Source: Cristatella mucedo (Eukaryota > Bryozoa > Phylactolaemata > Cristatellidae). Taken from it: 64,000 nt of DNA. The stretch is from the NCBI GenBank assembly GCA_009760855.2, contig WPIO01000316.1, positions 1 through 64,000 on the forward strand, in the 5' to 3' direction. Positions 54,236-64,000 of the stretch are shown in pieces (position 1 is the stretch's first letter; the number at the start of each line of letters is the position of its first letter). The translations under genes and the position numbers were made by a program. Below the pieces are notes generated by a model that worked only from the letters and a program-made list of their open reading frames with translations, did not search any database and was not told the origin of the DNA.

Positions 54236-56417
54236 AGCACACACTATTAATGATTGACCTACCCTTGTGCACGTGCGTACACACATACAGACAGACACAC
54301 ACACACATTGTATTCTGGCATTAGCATTTATGGTTAGGAGTAACCGTAAGTTGAATCGATCTGCGAAATATAAAAATCAGAGAGATTTGTGAGTATAGAA
54401 TATTGTGAATATGTCGATGGGCTTCCCGTCCAGGAGGTGACTGGAGGGCTATTAATAAATGCTACTGCATGCATATAAGCCCGAGACAATGACTGCATTT
54501 GCCAAAAGACATTGCCCACACAAAATAGCTGCAACTAGTTGCATAAACCTTGCATCAGGTGTTAGATTGTCGTACACTCAAGGACACTAAACGTTGTTTT
54601 ACACAGGCAACGGTGAAGAAAAATGAACCGGAAATGCTGAACAAATCGTTGAGAAACGTGGAAATCATTTTATGATTACGGAATTGGTCGATGGATGCTA
54701 AGCCTCAACGAATAGTGATGGAAGAGAAGGAGGAATCAATCCATCGGGAAGTATTGTTGGAGCAAGTGAAAGTTTACTCTTGCCAAGAAAAAAGTAGAGA
54801 AATTACTGACGTTTAGGGTTTTTAGATTATTTTACTTTTGTGGTTAGGCTATGACAGCGTAAACATTCTTATTTTAAATGAATAATACTTAAACGAAGCT
54901 CTATGAAAATACTGAGGATTCCTCATCACCTTGGTTTGACATATGAGAGAAAGACGGAAGTCTTCAAAATAGGTCTATGCAATGGAACCATAATTAGTGG
55001 CGTTGTTTAAAAGTAGTAGATCTGAAAGTATCGCAGGTTACGTTTATTATACTATGCGTGCTTACTTTTCATTCGATTCTCAATCTTATCACAGATCTCT
55101 TGCAATTTGATTCTTCGTGACTTATCACTGGCCGATGGTGGAAGTTAATAATTTATATAACGTTAAGCATGATGATTGTTACGAAAACTTTAGACACGTA
55201 AATGCTTCCCAAAAGTGTATTTATCGATGTGTTATTAAGAAAAAAACTATGGTGTGCGAGAGTCGTTTACCTTATTGCTAGCAATAAATATTATGCCAAT
55301 TTCTACAGTACCGTTGGTCGAGTAGCGGAGGTGGTATAGCTTTTACAATGCTATAAAAAAACTCTGCTGATGCTTAAAAAAAGTTCACAACTGAAAAATC
55401 TGGAGAACTCTCTAATTTTTATAATCTAGCTTTTTTTTAACTCCAAGTCGTACACCATGCTTTTCCAGCAATGAGAAATCTTTACCTCCTTCGCTTAATT
55501 ACGAATGCGTTCGGCCTGTGCCATGTTAAGTTGATACTTTAGCAGCTGTTACAGCCAGCTTCATCCAATATGCAATTCAGTACGCATCGGTTACTTCAGT
55601 TTCAATTTCAATGCAACGATTTATCACGAACGAAAGCTGCTTCATCTCAATCAGTGACACCTTTGCTACGTTCTATAACTCTGTGTTCGTATTTAGTGAA
55701 GGCACCAGGACCGGATAAGCACTGGGATTGCTAAACCTTCCACCTGGAACGTATGTGTGAGGTTTTCATTTAAATAGTGATAGATGCTTTTTGTTGTTAC
55801 AGAGTAGCTGTGTAGCTACTTTTTCCATGAATCCAGAACCGACTCTCAATGAATGTGTATAATCCTAATACCCTTTAAAGCTGTTCTTCGGTTAACATAT
55901 TATTTGCTCCTACTTCTTCTTCTGCTCTCATTTTTAATCTTTTGGCATAAGCAGTAGTCTCCAAATGAGAATCTTCAGTAAACTTTCTATTTTCGATTCG
56001 TACGTTCATAGTGGGAAGCTGCACTTGTGTCAATATTTCATGTCTGATGGCCTAAAAGCATCACTTTCTGTTCTAAGCACGTCTATACTCAAGCTGTTGT
56101 TCTGTTGCACCTTTTTCACTTTGAATCTCTCTAACTTCGTGGTCATCAAGCCTGCTATAACTCCATTGGCCAGACTTACCGCTTGCCTTTAGAAACCTCC
56201 CTCAACATGCAATAGGCCTCTAGTAATAACCGACGTTATTTCTGAAAATGGTATCGCTCGCTCTAGCTGGAACTTGACTAAAATAAATAAACTGCACGAC
56301 GATTAAAGAAGCAACCTCAACTGGTTCCTCATTCTTTCACACCCATAGATCAATCAAAACTGGAGGTGGAGTTGCTGTTATTGTGCGCTCGAAATTCAAC
56401 TTCAAGTAATTTGCAGT
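54236..56417. other. AT-rich interval, no gene or repeat recognised
   Basis: A short (CA)n run lies at 54290-54307. Otherwise nothing was recognised. Confidence 0.4.
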
Positions 56418-56492
56418 ATAATAATAATAATAGTAATAATAATAATTCACTTGATAAAGCGCCCTCAGAGAACTCAATCTCTCTCTAGGGGC
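56418..56492 (-). mobile_element. LINE-A tail fused to inverted LINE-A interior
   Basis: Antisense (ATT)n and hairpin end abruptly at CTCTAGGGGCTTA and change to plus-sense LINE-A endonuclease sequence. Confidence 0.85.
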
Positions 56493-57647
56493 TTATCCTC
56501 GAAGCAGTCTTTCAATCAATTGTCTTGGTCTCATCCGTAAACAAGCTACCAACAGTAGTAGTAGTCTATTGCCCACCAGGTACCAAATCCTCCCTTATCT
56601 CAGATTTCTTCGATCTAATTTCAATTTTTTGGAAGAAATCAATCCTTCCTCGTTATGGGGGATTTCAACGTTCACTTTGATAACTTATCTGACGCCTTCA
56701 GCTTTGAATTTTGTGCATTGGCGACTTATTGTCTGTTGTGGCTCATGTGCATGGCCCTACTCACATCAACGGACATACACTCGACCAGATTTTCTCATAC
56801 AGCTGCACTTTGTCATCACCAATTATAACCGAATCCTGCTTATCTGACCACATGCATATTTCATTCAATCTACAGTGTGTGCCCACCTCCTCCTCTAAAA
56901 TAACCTGTGAATTGCGAAACCTCAAGACCCTTGACATCGATGCTGTCCGTGAGAGAATATCTGCTTCCTCTCTGCTGCTCAGTCCCCCCTCCGATCTGTC
57001 ATAATTTGTAGATAGCTGCAAAACGACACTAGCTGACACGTTCGACGAGTTTGCACCTCTGACAAAGCTCACTGTGTGCCCTCGCTCAGACGGCCTATAG
57101 TTTACCACAGACATTAAACTAGCCAGGTTTATTAAGCCCAAGCTTGAAAAATCCTAGAAATGATCAGGCGCGACTGTCTATCGACAAGCATAAGAAGACT
57201 ATGGTAGGTCTTACCGATCGATTCTAGCACAGGGCCAGTCTAGCTTCTATAAAAAACATTGTTGGGTCACAGATGCACAATCTAAAAATGCTGATGTCGA
57301 CGATCAACCATCTCTGTAACCGCTGCCTGATTAGCTCCTTACCTGATGATCATTGTGATGATCTAGCCGATCGAATTCTTTGTGCAGAAGATAGACAAGA
57401 TCCTGGAGTCCATCCCTGTGATGACAAAATTTCCTCCTTGATTGCTGTTCCCCGATTCCTGGCTGCACCTCAATGTCTACATTTAAGCAGGTCACTAGTG
57501 ATCTCGTCCTGAAGTTCATATCCCAATCAAAGAAGGCAACAAGTCCTCTGGACCTAATTCCCACTGTTCTGGCCCTACGTTGCATTGATCTGCTGCTGCC
57601 ATGCATAACTAACATCAATTATATGTCATTTGCCTCAGGTCATGGCC
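56493..57647 (+). pseudogene. LINE-A interior: endonuclease and pre-RT linker, broken
   Basis: Carries the part of LINE-A missing elsewhere. The endonuclease has VVVYCPPGTKSSLISDFFDL, a GDFNVHFDNLSDAFS block in another frame (GDFN motif) and ITESCLSDHMHISFNL (SDH motif). A linker follows with KITCELRNLKTLDIDAVRER, and then DPxxFxVTSDLVLKFISQSK leading toward the RT. At least three frame changes and several stops make it inactive. The RT proper is absent; the segment changes to an antisense LINE-A tail at 57648. Confidence 0.82.
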
Positions 57648-57702
57648 CTCAGAGGACTCAATCTTTTTCTAGGCACTTTGCATTTGCTGATGAATCACGG
57701 TC
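57648..57702 (-). mobile_element. LINE-A tail fragment, inverted junction
   Basis: CCTCAGAGGACTCAATCTTT and CTAGGCACTTTGCATTTGCT: an antisense hairpin without (ATT)n, fused to the plus-sense interior. Confidence 0.75.
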
Positions 57703-58106
57703 GGCGAAGAACCCTATAAGCAACAGCGGCATTTTGAATGGTCTAGTCAGGCTTATGCTTACGTAGCCGAGGCCACAATTGGCCTCTGCTGTGTAAATTA
57801 ATAGCAGATCTGCCAATTACTCCTTATGCTCCACCTAAAAATGGGATATAGAAATGAGGCATTACTCGACGGTAAGAACGAAGGTCCTGGATCGTGTGCT
57901 CATAAACTTTCAGACGACACAAACAAGCGACAGGAAGTTCAAAATTCAAATGTTCAAGCTTTTTCGATGCTCAGCCACAAAACCTCTGAGCCACTGTAAC
58001 TAACTTTGACCTACGGTGCTACTAATGGACCTTAAGAGAAAGAAACTCACATTCATACGTTTTTGGTCCGATCTTCATGCGTGCTTCTCGTTCGTAGCCA
58101 CACCGT
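57703..58106. other. Interval without a recognised feature
   Basis: Nothing supported on either strand. Confidence 0.35.
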
Positions 58107-59391
58107 TAATAATAATAATAATAATATTGCACTTGATAAAGCGCCCTCAGAGAACTTAATCTCTTTCTAGGCGCTTTACATTTGCTTCAAAGTGATACGC
58201 AAAAGAATAGTAAGTAAAATCATGCTTGAAAAACAAACAAAATGAATAACATGGTTAGGGGTTACATGCATTGGGTCAGCATGCAAATGTGGTTAGTGGC
58301 AGCATGAACAGTGTCAGCACGCATAAGCACATCGAGGACGAATCACAAGGACCCACTAAATGCTGTCCTAAATAGGTATGTTTTTAAGTTTCTTTTAAAT
58401 GTGGTCAGGTCAGGGGATGTTCTGATGCAGGTCGGGAGGGAGTTCCAGGCTGTGGGAGCATACGAGCTAAATGCACGGTCTCCAAAGGATTTAAGGTTTG
58501 TACGAGGTATTTCTAGACTGTTGGATTCCGAAAAGCGAGTGGTACGATGCTTTGCCTGATGGGGTAGTATCTCTGAAAGATAGGCTGGAGCCATAGAATG
58601 AAGAGACCTAAAAGTGAGCGACAAAACCTTGAAGTCAATCCGTTGCTTGACTGGTAACCAGTGCAGGTCGGCGAGAAGTGGAGTAATGTGGCAACTGCGA
58701 CGCTCACGACAGACAAGCCTAGCTGCAGAGTTTTGCACCAGCTGCAATCGCCTGATCGCACATGCTGGTAGGCCAGTAAGCAGTGAGTTGCAGAAGTCGA
58801 GACGAGATGTCACGAATGCATGGACCAACTTGGACGTGGTATCCTTATCTAAACAAGCCCTAATTTTAGCAATGTTATGAAGCTGAAAATAGGCTGATTT
58901 GACTGTGGAGCTGATGTGGTCGTCTAACGAGAGGTCGCTTTGGAATATGACACCTAGATTTCGAGCTGATGCAACTGGAGATATGCTGGCAGAGCCAATT
59001 TTGAAAGTCAGCCTTTCCAATATCTGAATAACACTAGGTTTGCCCATAACTAGTAAGTTAGTTTTATCATCGTTTAGTTTTAGAAAATTTGCTGCCATCC
59101 ATGATCGGATGTCATCAATGCATGCAGCAAGTGAGTTGAGAGAATTTGAGGTGCTCGAAGGCTGGGAGGGATCAAAGCAAAGGTACAACTGAGTGTCATC
59201 CGCATAGAAGTGAAAGCCTAGATTGTGCTTGGCAATCACATCAGCGAGAGGGAGAGTATAAACGGTGAAAAGAACCGGACCTAGCACAGAGCCCTGAGGT
59301 ACTCCATATTTTAGAGGTACTTCAGATGATCTTTGTCCATTCACGTCAACACTCTGGAGTCTCCCACTGAGATAGGACCTGAACCCGTGTG
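58107..59391 (-). mobile_element. LINE-A copy 31, near-identical sibling of copy 10
   Basis: From the (ATT)n tail to the YLSGRLQSVD region. It shares subfamily-specific variants with copy 10 in the 3' UTR: TCGAGGACG, ACAGTGTC preceded by CATGAACAG, and GGGGTTACATGCA in antisense. 5'-truncated by about 0.3 kb more than copy 10. Confidence 0.95.
58343..59391 (-). CDS. LINE-A reverse transcriptase, intact 3' two-thirds
   Basis: The frame runs from RSYLSGRLQSVDVNGQRSSE through GVPQGSVLGPVLF, FYADDTQLY (catalytic), LKLNDDKTNLLVMG and ARNLGVIFQSDLSLDDHI to FSGSL. Comparing translations with the copy at 24528-25901 over the shared part, I see a single difference (QKLERL there, QILERL here). Boxes 1, 2 and A are lost to truncation, so no active enzyme can be made. 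The frame continues to 59434 in flanking DNA, which is not part of the element. Confidence 0.92.
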
Positions 59392-60395
59392 ATTTAAAAT
59401 TGAGCAGGCTTCTAGCCACTTCCCTGCATTTCAACTAGATCGCATAGCAGTAATGTAAAGCCGGAGTTGGGCTCAACTTAATTTAAGTTAACGTGGCATT
59501 ATAGGATGACTCCTTAATGTCTTATCGGTTGTAATTTTTATTTTCTTGAAAAATACAATTTAACTGCACTGCGACCTAAGAGAACTTAATTTCACGTATT
59601 CATACATCTTTGTAGTGAGCTTTTTTACGAATAGTTTTCCAGCTAATTTAGCTTGTTCCCGACATCGTATCGAGGCGCGTTTACAGTGCGACCACTCAAA
59701 CTCCCATTTTCTTAGTATTTTCCACACTCATGTCCGTGAGTATTTTCGCACCCACGAGTAGCCGTAGTTTCATTACCTTTTGCCAGTTATTCATCAGCAT
59801 AATTTTTTAAAGTTAGACTTTTACCTGAGAATAGTTTCGTGTGATCCACAGTAGCTCTATTATGTCTATCTATAGAAATTCAGTTGTGACCTTTTGCATG
59901 TTTTCTTGAGTTTGAGCTTAGTCGGACTTACCTAGTTTAATATATAGTTCAACTATTTGCCATGTGTATGAATTCAAAAAATGTGCTTAGTAAGAATGAC
60001 TGATGGCATGTGGGATGTGAGATCAAGCATACAGGTGAAGAAGATATTTGCCTGTGGATAGCAGCAACGATGTTCACCATGGGATTTGACAATCGGTAGA
60101 TAGTTCTAAAAGTGGCGGTTATTAGGCAATAAATTAAATAGCACCAGTATGTTTTCAGAGGCACACAACTTTGTAAGAAGTAGGAACGATAGCAGAGCCA
60201 TGCTGGAATATGTTTAACAAAGTGAGTGACCCTTGCAATGAATAGTGTCTACGCCTGTGCGTCACGAGAAAATGACTCAGTCAGCGTTCTCAATGTGCCA
60301 GTCAAGGCAAACAATAACATGAGACTCGAATAAATGATTTAAAGATCAATAAAAGCACCAGTGACTAGCTTTACTAGACTGTATTTCTTACGCAG
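59392..60395. other. Interval without a recognised feature
   Basis: AT-rich, short open frames only. Confidence 0.35.
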
Positions 60396-60583
60396 ATGTC
60401 CTGAAGTGTCTATCAAGTCGTATCGAAGCCTCGAAGGCGGGAGGGAACCGCAAGGATATTGAAGCACTACTACAGCCACGCTTGTCTGTACAGAGAGCCA
60501 TCAACCTGCGCATTGACAAAGAAGCATACAATCCACTCATTTGTCGTGGCATTTGCTCGGCAATTTGGGTACCCATGCCATAA
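60396..60583 (+). CDS. Possible 3'-terminal exon, unknown protein
   Basis: A strong acceptor (GTATTTCTTACGCAG ending 60395) is followed by an open frame of 62 codons that reads RIEASKAGGNRKDIEALLQP, LSVQRAINLRIDKEAYNPLI and CRGICSAIWVPMP before TAA. AATAAA overlaps the stop (60582-60587). No upstream exon was identified and I do not recognise the family. Much of it is repeated at 12005-12262 (where the frame is broken), so it may belong to a transposable element rather than a host gene. Confidence 0.3.
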
Positions 60584-60715
60584 TAAAGCTTATTGATGCC
60601 GGCACCATTTATGATACGTTTAATCAATTAATATGCAGCTTTTGCAGTTGAATGAAAATGCTAAGAAAGAGATATATTTCTCTAATGGCACTTTACAGTG
60701 ACGTCCCCGGAGACG
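60455..60715 (+). repeat. Dispersed repeat R1, copy 2
   Basis: Resembles 12005-12262 through TGGCACTTTACAGTGA and GTCCC. A LINE-A begins within a few bases of its end. Confidence 0.7.
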
Positions 60716-60721
60716 ATGTAC

Positions 60722-61686
60722 TATGCACCTTTCAAAAAAGCTGTAGTCAGGCCATTTTAAAATTTTTATTTTACTTCTCAAGGAAGCGACGCTGGACCAA
60801 AAGAACTTGACCAACTACCGCATGGTCTCCATTCTACCATTCCTATAAAAGACACTGGGACGAGTTGTGTCAGACCAGCTCAATTAATATATTGAAACTT
60901 CAAACAATTCCTGTTAGTTCCAGTCTGGTTTTAGAGCTACTCACTTCACAGATTTAGCATTGTTTCGGGTGTACAACGACCTACTTAGGAATGCAGACAT
61001 GGGTAGAGTGTCTCTGCTTGTTTTGCTCGATCTTTCGGCAGCTTTTGATACTAACGATCACCAAGTCCTTCTTGAGCACCTCACATCACGCCTGAGCATC
61101 ACTGGCACTGCTCTGCAATGGTTCAGGTCCTATCTCAGTGGGAGACTCCAGAGTGTTGACGTGAATGGACAAAGATTGTCGGAGGCACCTCTGAAATATG
61201 GGGTACCTCAGGGCCCGCGGCTAGGTCCTGTCCTTTTCACGATTTAAACTATCCCTCTTGCCGATGTGATTGCCAAGCACGATCCAGACTTTTACTTCTA
61301 TGCGGATCACACTGAGTTGCACTTTTGCTTTGATCCCTCACAGCCCTCCAGCACACCAAATTCTCTCAAATCTCTTACTGCATATACTGATGACATCTGC
61401 ACATGGATGGCAGCAAACTTTCTAAAGTGGAATAATGATAAAACCCACTTACAAGTTATGAGCAAACCAAGTTTAATTCAGAGTTGGAAAGCCTAACGCC
61501 CAAAATTGGCTCTGCCAGCCTGTTGAAGCTGCACAAAACTTAGTTATCACGTTCAAAAGTGACCTTTCATCAGACGACCATATCAGCTCCACCGTGAAGT
61601 CTGCCTCCTTACAGCTTCATAACATTGCCGAAATTCGGGCTCGTATGTGTAGACGTGGATACCACATCTAATTTGGTCCAAGCATT
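60722..61686 (+). pseudogene. LINE-A copy 32, RT fragment, broken
   Basis: Encodes LDQKNLTNYRMVSILPFL-like sequence and a frame (60960-61247) with LLVLLDLSAAFDTNDHQVLL and YGVPQGPRLGPVLF. A stop follows, then FYFYADHTELHFCFD (YADH instead of YADD) and decayed boxes D-E. It also has a ~20-bp AT-rich insertion near 60752-60778. The altered YADD box and stops make it inactive. It ends at the VQALQ (usually VHAFV) codons. Confidence 0.88.
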
Positions 61687-62335
61687 ACAGTATGAATGAC
61701 GACCGGACAGAGTTTTGGATCATCCGCGTCGCCATGCGTGTGGTGGCTTTGGAACGATGGAAAGAGAACGCACAACGAGCGCCATCCTTTACTAAGTGGG
61801 AATGGATGAGCCCCGAATTGCTGCCCTGGGTGCGGGCGACACTTGAAGTACGATTTTATGGATCAGATGGACTGGAGGCGGCTGGTTGTGGCTCGGCGAT
61901 GATGGGGCACCAATCGATGCCTTCGCTTGCTGACTAGAGGCAGCTGACAAGCTGTGAGTAAGACTCAGTAAAGACATCCTCTGACGCAGAATGAGGGATA
62001 CCCACCAGCAGGGTGCTTTGGAGCGCCGGAGGCTTCGGTTCGATGCAGAGTGGCCCCTGACTGGGCCCCTGAGAAGCCCCTGACTGGGCCCCCGAGAAGC
62101 CCCTGACTGACCTTGCCCCTGCCGAGTACAACACTGAGCAGCCTTATGAGGCGACACAGCGAGCTCAAGGCACAGACGCAGCTCTCCGAAGTAGGCCAGC
62201 AGACGCTTACCTGCTTGTTGCAAAATTGAAGGGTGTAAAAAGCTTCGTGGGTCACCAAGCCAGCGGCCAGTGCCTTTTTCTTCACCACGGGCCACAGCAA
62301 GTTCAAGGACAGAGCGGCAGTGGGAGTCAGTAAGG
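61687..62335. other. GC-rich spacer between two LINE-A copies
   Basis: Contains three ~25-bp units of CCCCTGACTGGGCCCC and GAGAAG (62045-62118). A plus frame at 61692-61937 (81 codons) has no recognised domain. Confidence 0.45.
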
Positions 62336-63208
62336 CATTGGCTCTGCCAGCATATCTCCTGTCGAATCAGCTCGAAATCTAGGTGTCATATTCCAAAGCA
62401 ACCTCTCGTTAGACGACCATATTAGCTCCACGATCAAATCTGCCTATTTTCAGCTTCATAATTTTGCTAAAATTCGGGGTTGTTTAAATAAGGATACCAC
62501 ATCTAAGTTGGTCCATGCATTCGTGACATCTCGTCTCGACTTCTGCAACTCACTGCTTACTGGCCTACCAGCATGTGCGATCAGGCGATTGCAGCTGGTG
62601 CAAAACTCTGCAGCTAGGCTTGTCTGTCGTGAGCTTCGCAGTTGCCACATTACTCCACTTCTCGCCGACCGGCACTGGCTACCAGTCAAGCAACGCATTG
62701 ACTTTAAGGTTTTATCGCTCACTTTTAGGTCCCTTCATTCTATGGCTCCAGTCTATCTCTCCGACATACTCCCCCATCAGGCCAAGCATCGTACAACTCG
62801 CTTTTCGGAATTCATCAGTCTAGAAATACCTCATACAAACCTCAAATCCTTTGGAGACCGTGCATTTAGTTCGTATGCTCCCAAAGCCTGGAACTCCCTC
62901 CCGACCTGCGTCAGAACATCCACTGACCTGACCACATTTAAAAGGAACTTAAAAACACACCTATTTAGGACAGCATTTAGTGGGTCCCTGTGATTCGTCC
63001 TTGATGTGCTTATGCGTGCTGACACTGTGCATGCTGCCACTAACAATATTTGCATGCTGACCCTGTGCATGTCGCCCCTAACCATGTTATTTATTTTGTT
63101 TGTTTTTCAAGCATGATTTTACTTACCATTTAATTGCATTTCCCTTTGCAGCAAATGTAGAGCGCCTAGAAAGAGATTAAGTTCTCTAAGGACACTTTAT
63201 CAAGTACA
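62336..63208 (+). mobile_element. LINE-A copy 33, 3' portion with intact C-terminal frame
   Basis: Starts at the GSASISPVESARNLG region. The frame 62508-62993 is intact from MVHAFVTSRLDFCNSLLTGL to FSGSL; the 3' UTR, hairpin and ATT tail follow. Confidence 0.92.
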
Positions 63209-64000
63209 TTATTATTATTTTCATTGGTGCTCGTTGACAAAGGTTACGCCCTGTGCACTGATTGGTCCTGGCATAGCCCGGACTTTTCGGGCGGGCCTAT
63301 ATCCTAAAATCTTCCAAAGGGGCCTCGACTAAAAGGTGTCTCTGAGGGCAGCGATCCTGCTGCATTTGGGTACTACGAATTGCCGAAAACCACCTCAATC
63401 CACTCTAATTAGGCTAACGACGACCAGACGTAAGCATTGCCGAGCTTAAATTTTGCTTGTATTACACGTTTGAATTTATCTGTCCACCAAATTTCCTGTC
63501 ACTGCATGGACGAGCACTTATGCAAATGAGCTTTAACGCCGGACGCCTGTATCCCAATCTACTGCAATTCATTCTAGTTCCCGTCAAATCCACCACAAAT
63601 CAGCTTTGCACAGGTCCAAAAAGTCTGGAACATCAAACTACGGTACACTTACACTGTAACCAGAAATTTCCTTGCAATTCTGCTCACGAGTTCTCACAAA
63701 GTCCACTGAAACCAGATTGCAGTGGCCCAAGCCAATACGACAATCCACGACAATCCACTGCATTCTACCATGCAACAAAAGAAATTCTGATCAAAAAGAA
63801 AGCTCCTTTTTTGATTGCATATGAAATCACACTCTGCGACAATTGCACTTACAGAATCTCACTTGGATTGGCACTGCCATTCTCATGCAATGCCCTGCAA
63901 TCAACTGCAGTAGCCCAGGCCGATACCGAAATCCACTTCAATCCAACGAATCTACCAAATAAATAGTAGAAAAAGATTTCGCCGAGCTCCAGTCTTTATT
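63209..64000. other. Unique-looking end of window, possible satellite units on the minus strand
   Basis: In reverse complement, segments near 63724-63760 and 63875-63915 resemble the core of the ~160-bp satellite at 30.4-32.3 kb (GGCxTGGGC(C/T)ACTGCA and GATTGCAGGGCATTGC). The 169-codon plus frame 63457-63966 overlaps them and is not supported as a gene. Confidence 0.35.

Noticed and set aside
63457-63966. 169-codon plus frame at the window end
   Set aside because: It overlaps probable satellite units in antisense and has no domain; composition is not distinctive.

Overview
The window looks like nuclear DNA from a metazoan, probably an aquatic invertebrate; I cannot name the species. The evidence is a set of L2/CR1-like non-LTR retrotransposons with (ATT)n tails, tRNA-derived SINEs, a MULE transposase gene with spliceosomal introns, a fragment resembling an IRS-type PTB domain, and abundant mini- and microsatellites. 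I see no prokaryotic operon, rRNA gene, CRISPR array or phage module.

Most recognisable sequence is repeats. LINE-A has about 33 copies on both strands. It has an APE-type endonuclease, a reverse transcriptase with a YADD box, a 3' UTR holding a 38-bp duplication, and a 3' hairpin followed by (ATT)n. LINE-B is a second LINE whose 3' end runs into (CATTA)n. SINE-1 and SINE-2 are tRNA-derived; SINE-1 ends in a hairpin like that of LINE-A, which suggests LINE-A mobilises it. Smaller families are a broken hAT transposon, a ~38-bp satellite made from the LINE-A 3' UTR, and a ~160-bp degenerate satellite.

Layout. 0-4 kb: LINE-A, its derived satellite, a broken hAT element. 4.2-4.5 kb: 30-bp minisatellite. 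5.7-9.2 kb: old LINE debris and GC-rich unique DNA. 9.3-15.0 kb: a three-exon MULE transposase gene on the minus strand; its 3.1-kb first intron holds other repeats. 16-26.3 kb: two copies of a ~2.1-kb segment, each hit by different retroelements, so insertion sites can be read by comparison. 24.5-26.1 kb: the best LINE-A copy. 26.5-34.6 kb: an internally deleted LINE-A, GC-rich minisatellites, the ~160-bp satellite and a long old LINE-A with endonuclease. 34.6-37.3 kb: four SINE-2 copies. 40.8-45.5 kb: two related exon-like blocks, one with a (GGC)n tract and one with the PTB-like domain, separated by a CTG-rich minisatellite split by LINE-A. 45.8-46.0 kb: a long imperfect inverted repeat. 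46.2-51.3 kb: nested LINE fragments. 51.3-56.4 kb: AT-rich DNA with almost nothing recognisable. 56.4-63.2 kb: LINE-A copies, including one nearly identical to the 24.5-kb copy. 63.2-64 kb: possible further units of the ~160-bp satellite.

The gene calls that go beyond repeat annotation are the MULE transposase (exons joined by in-phase splice sites, catalytic triad present) and the PTB-like adaptor fragment. Almost all other open frames are antisense or low-complexity shadows.
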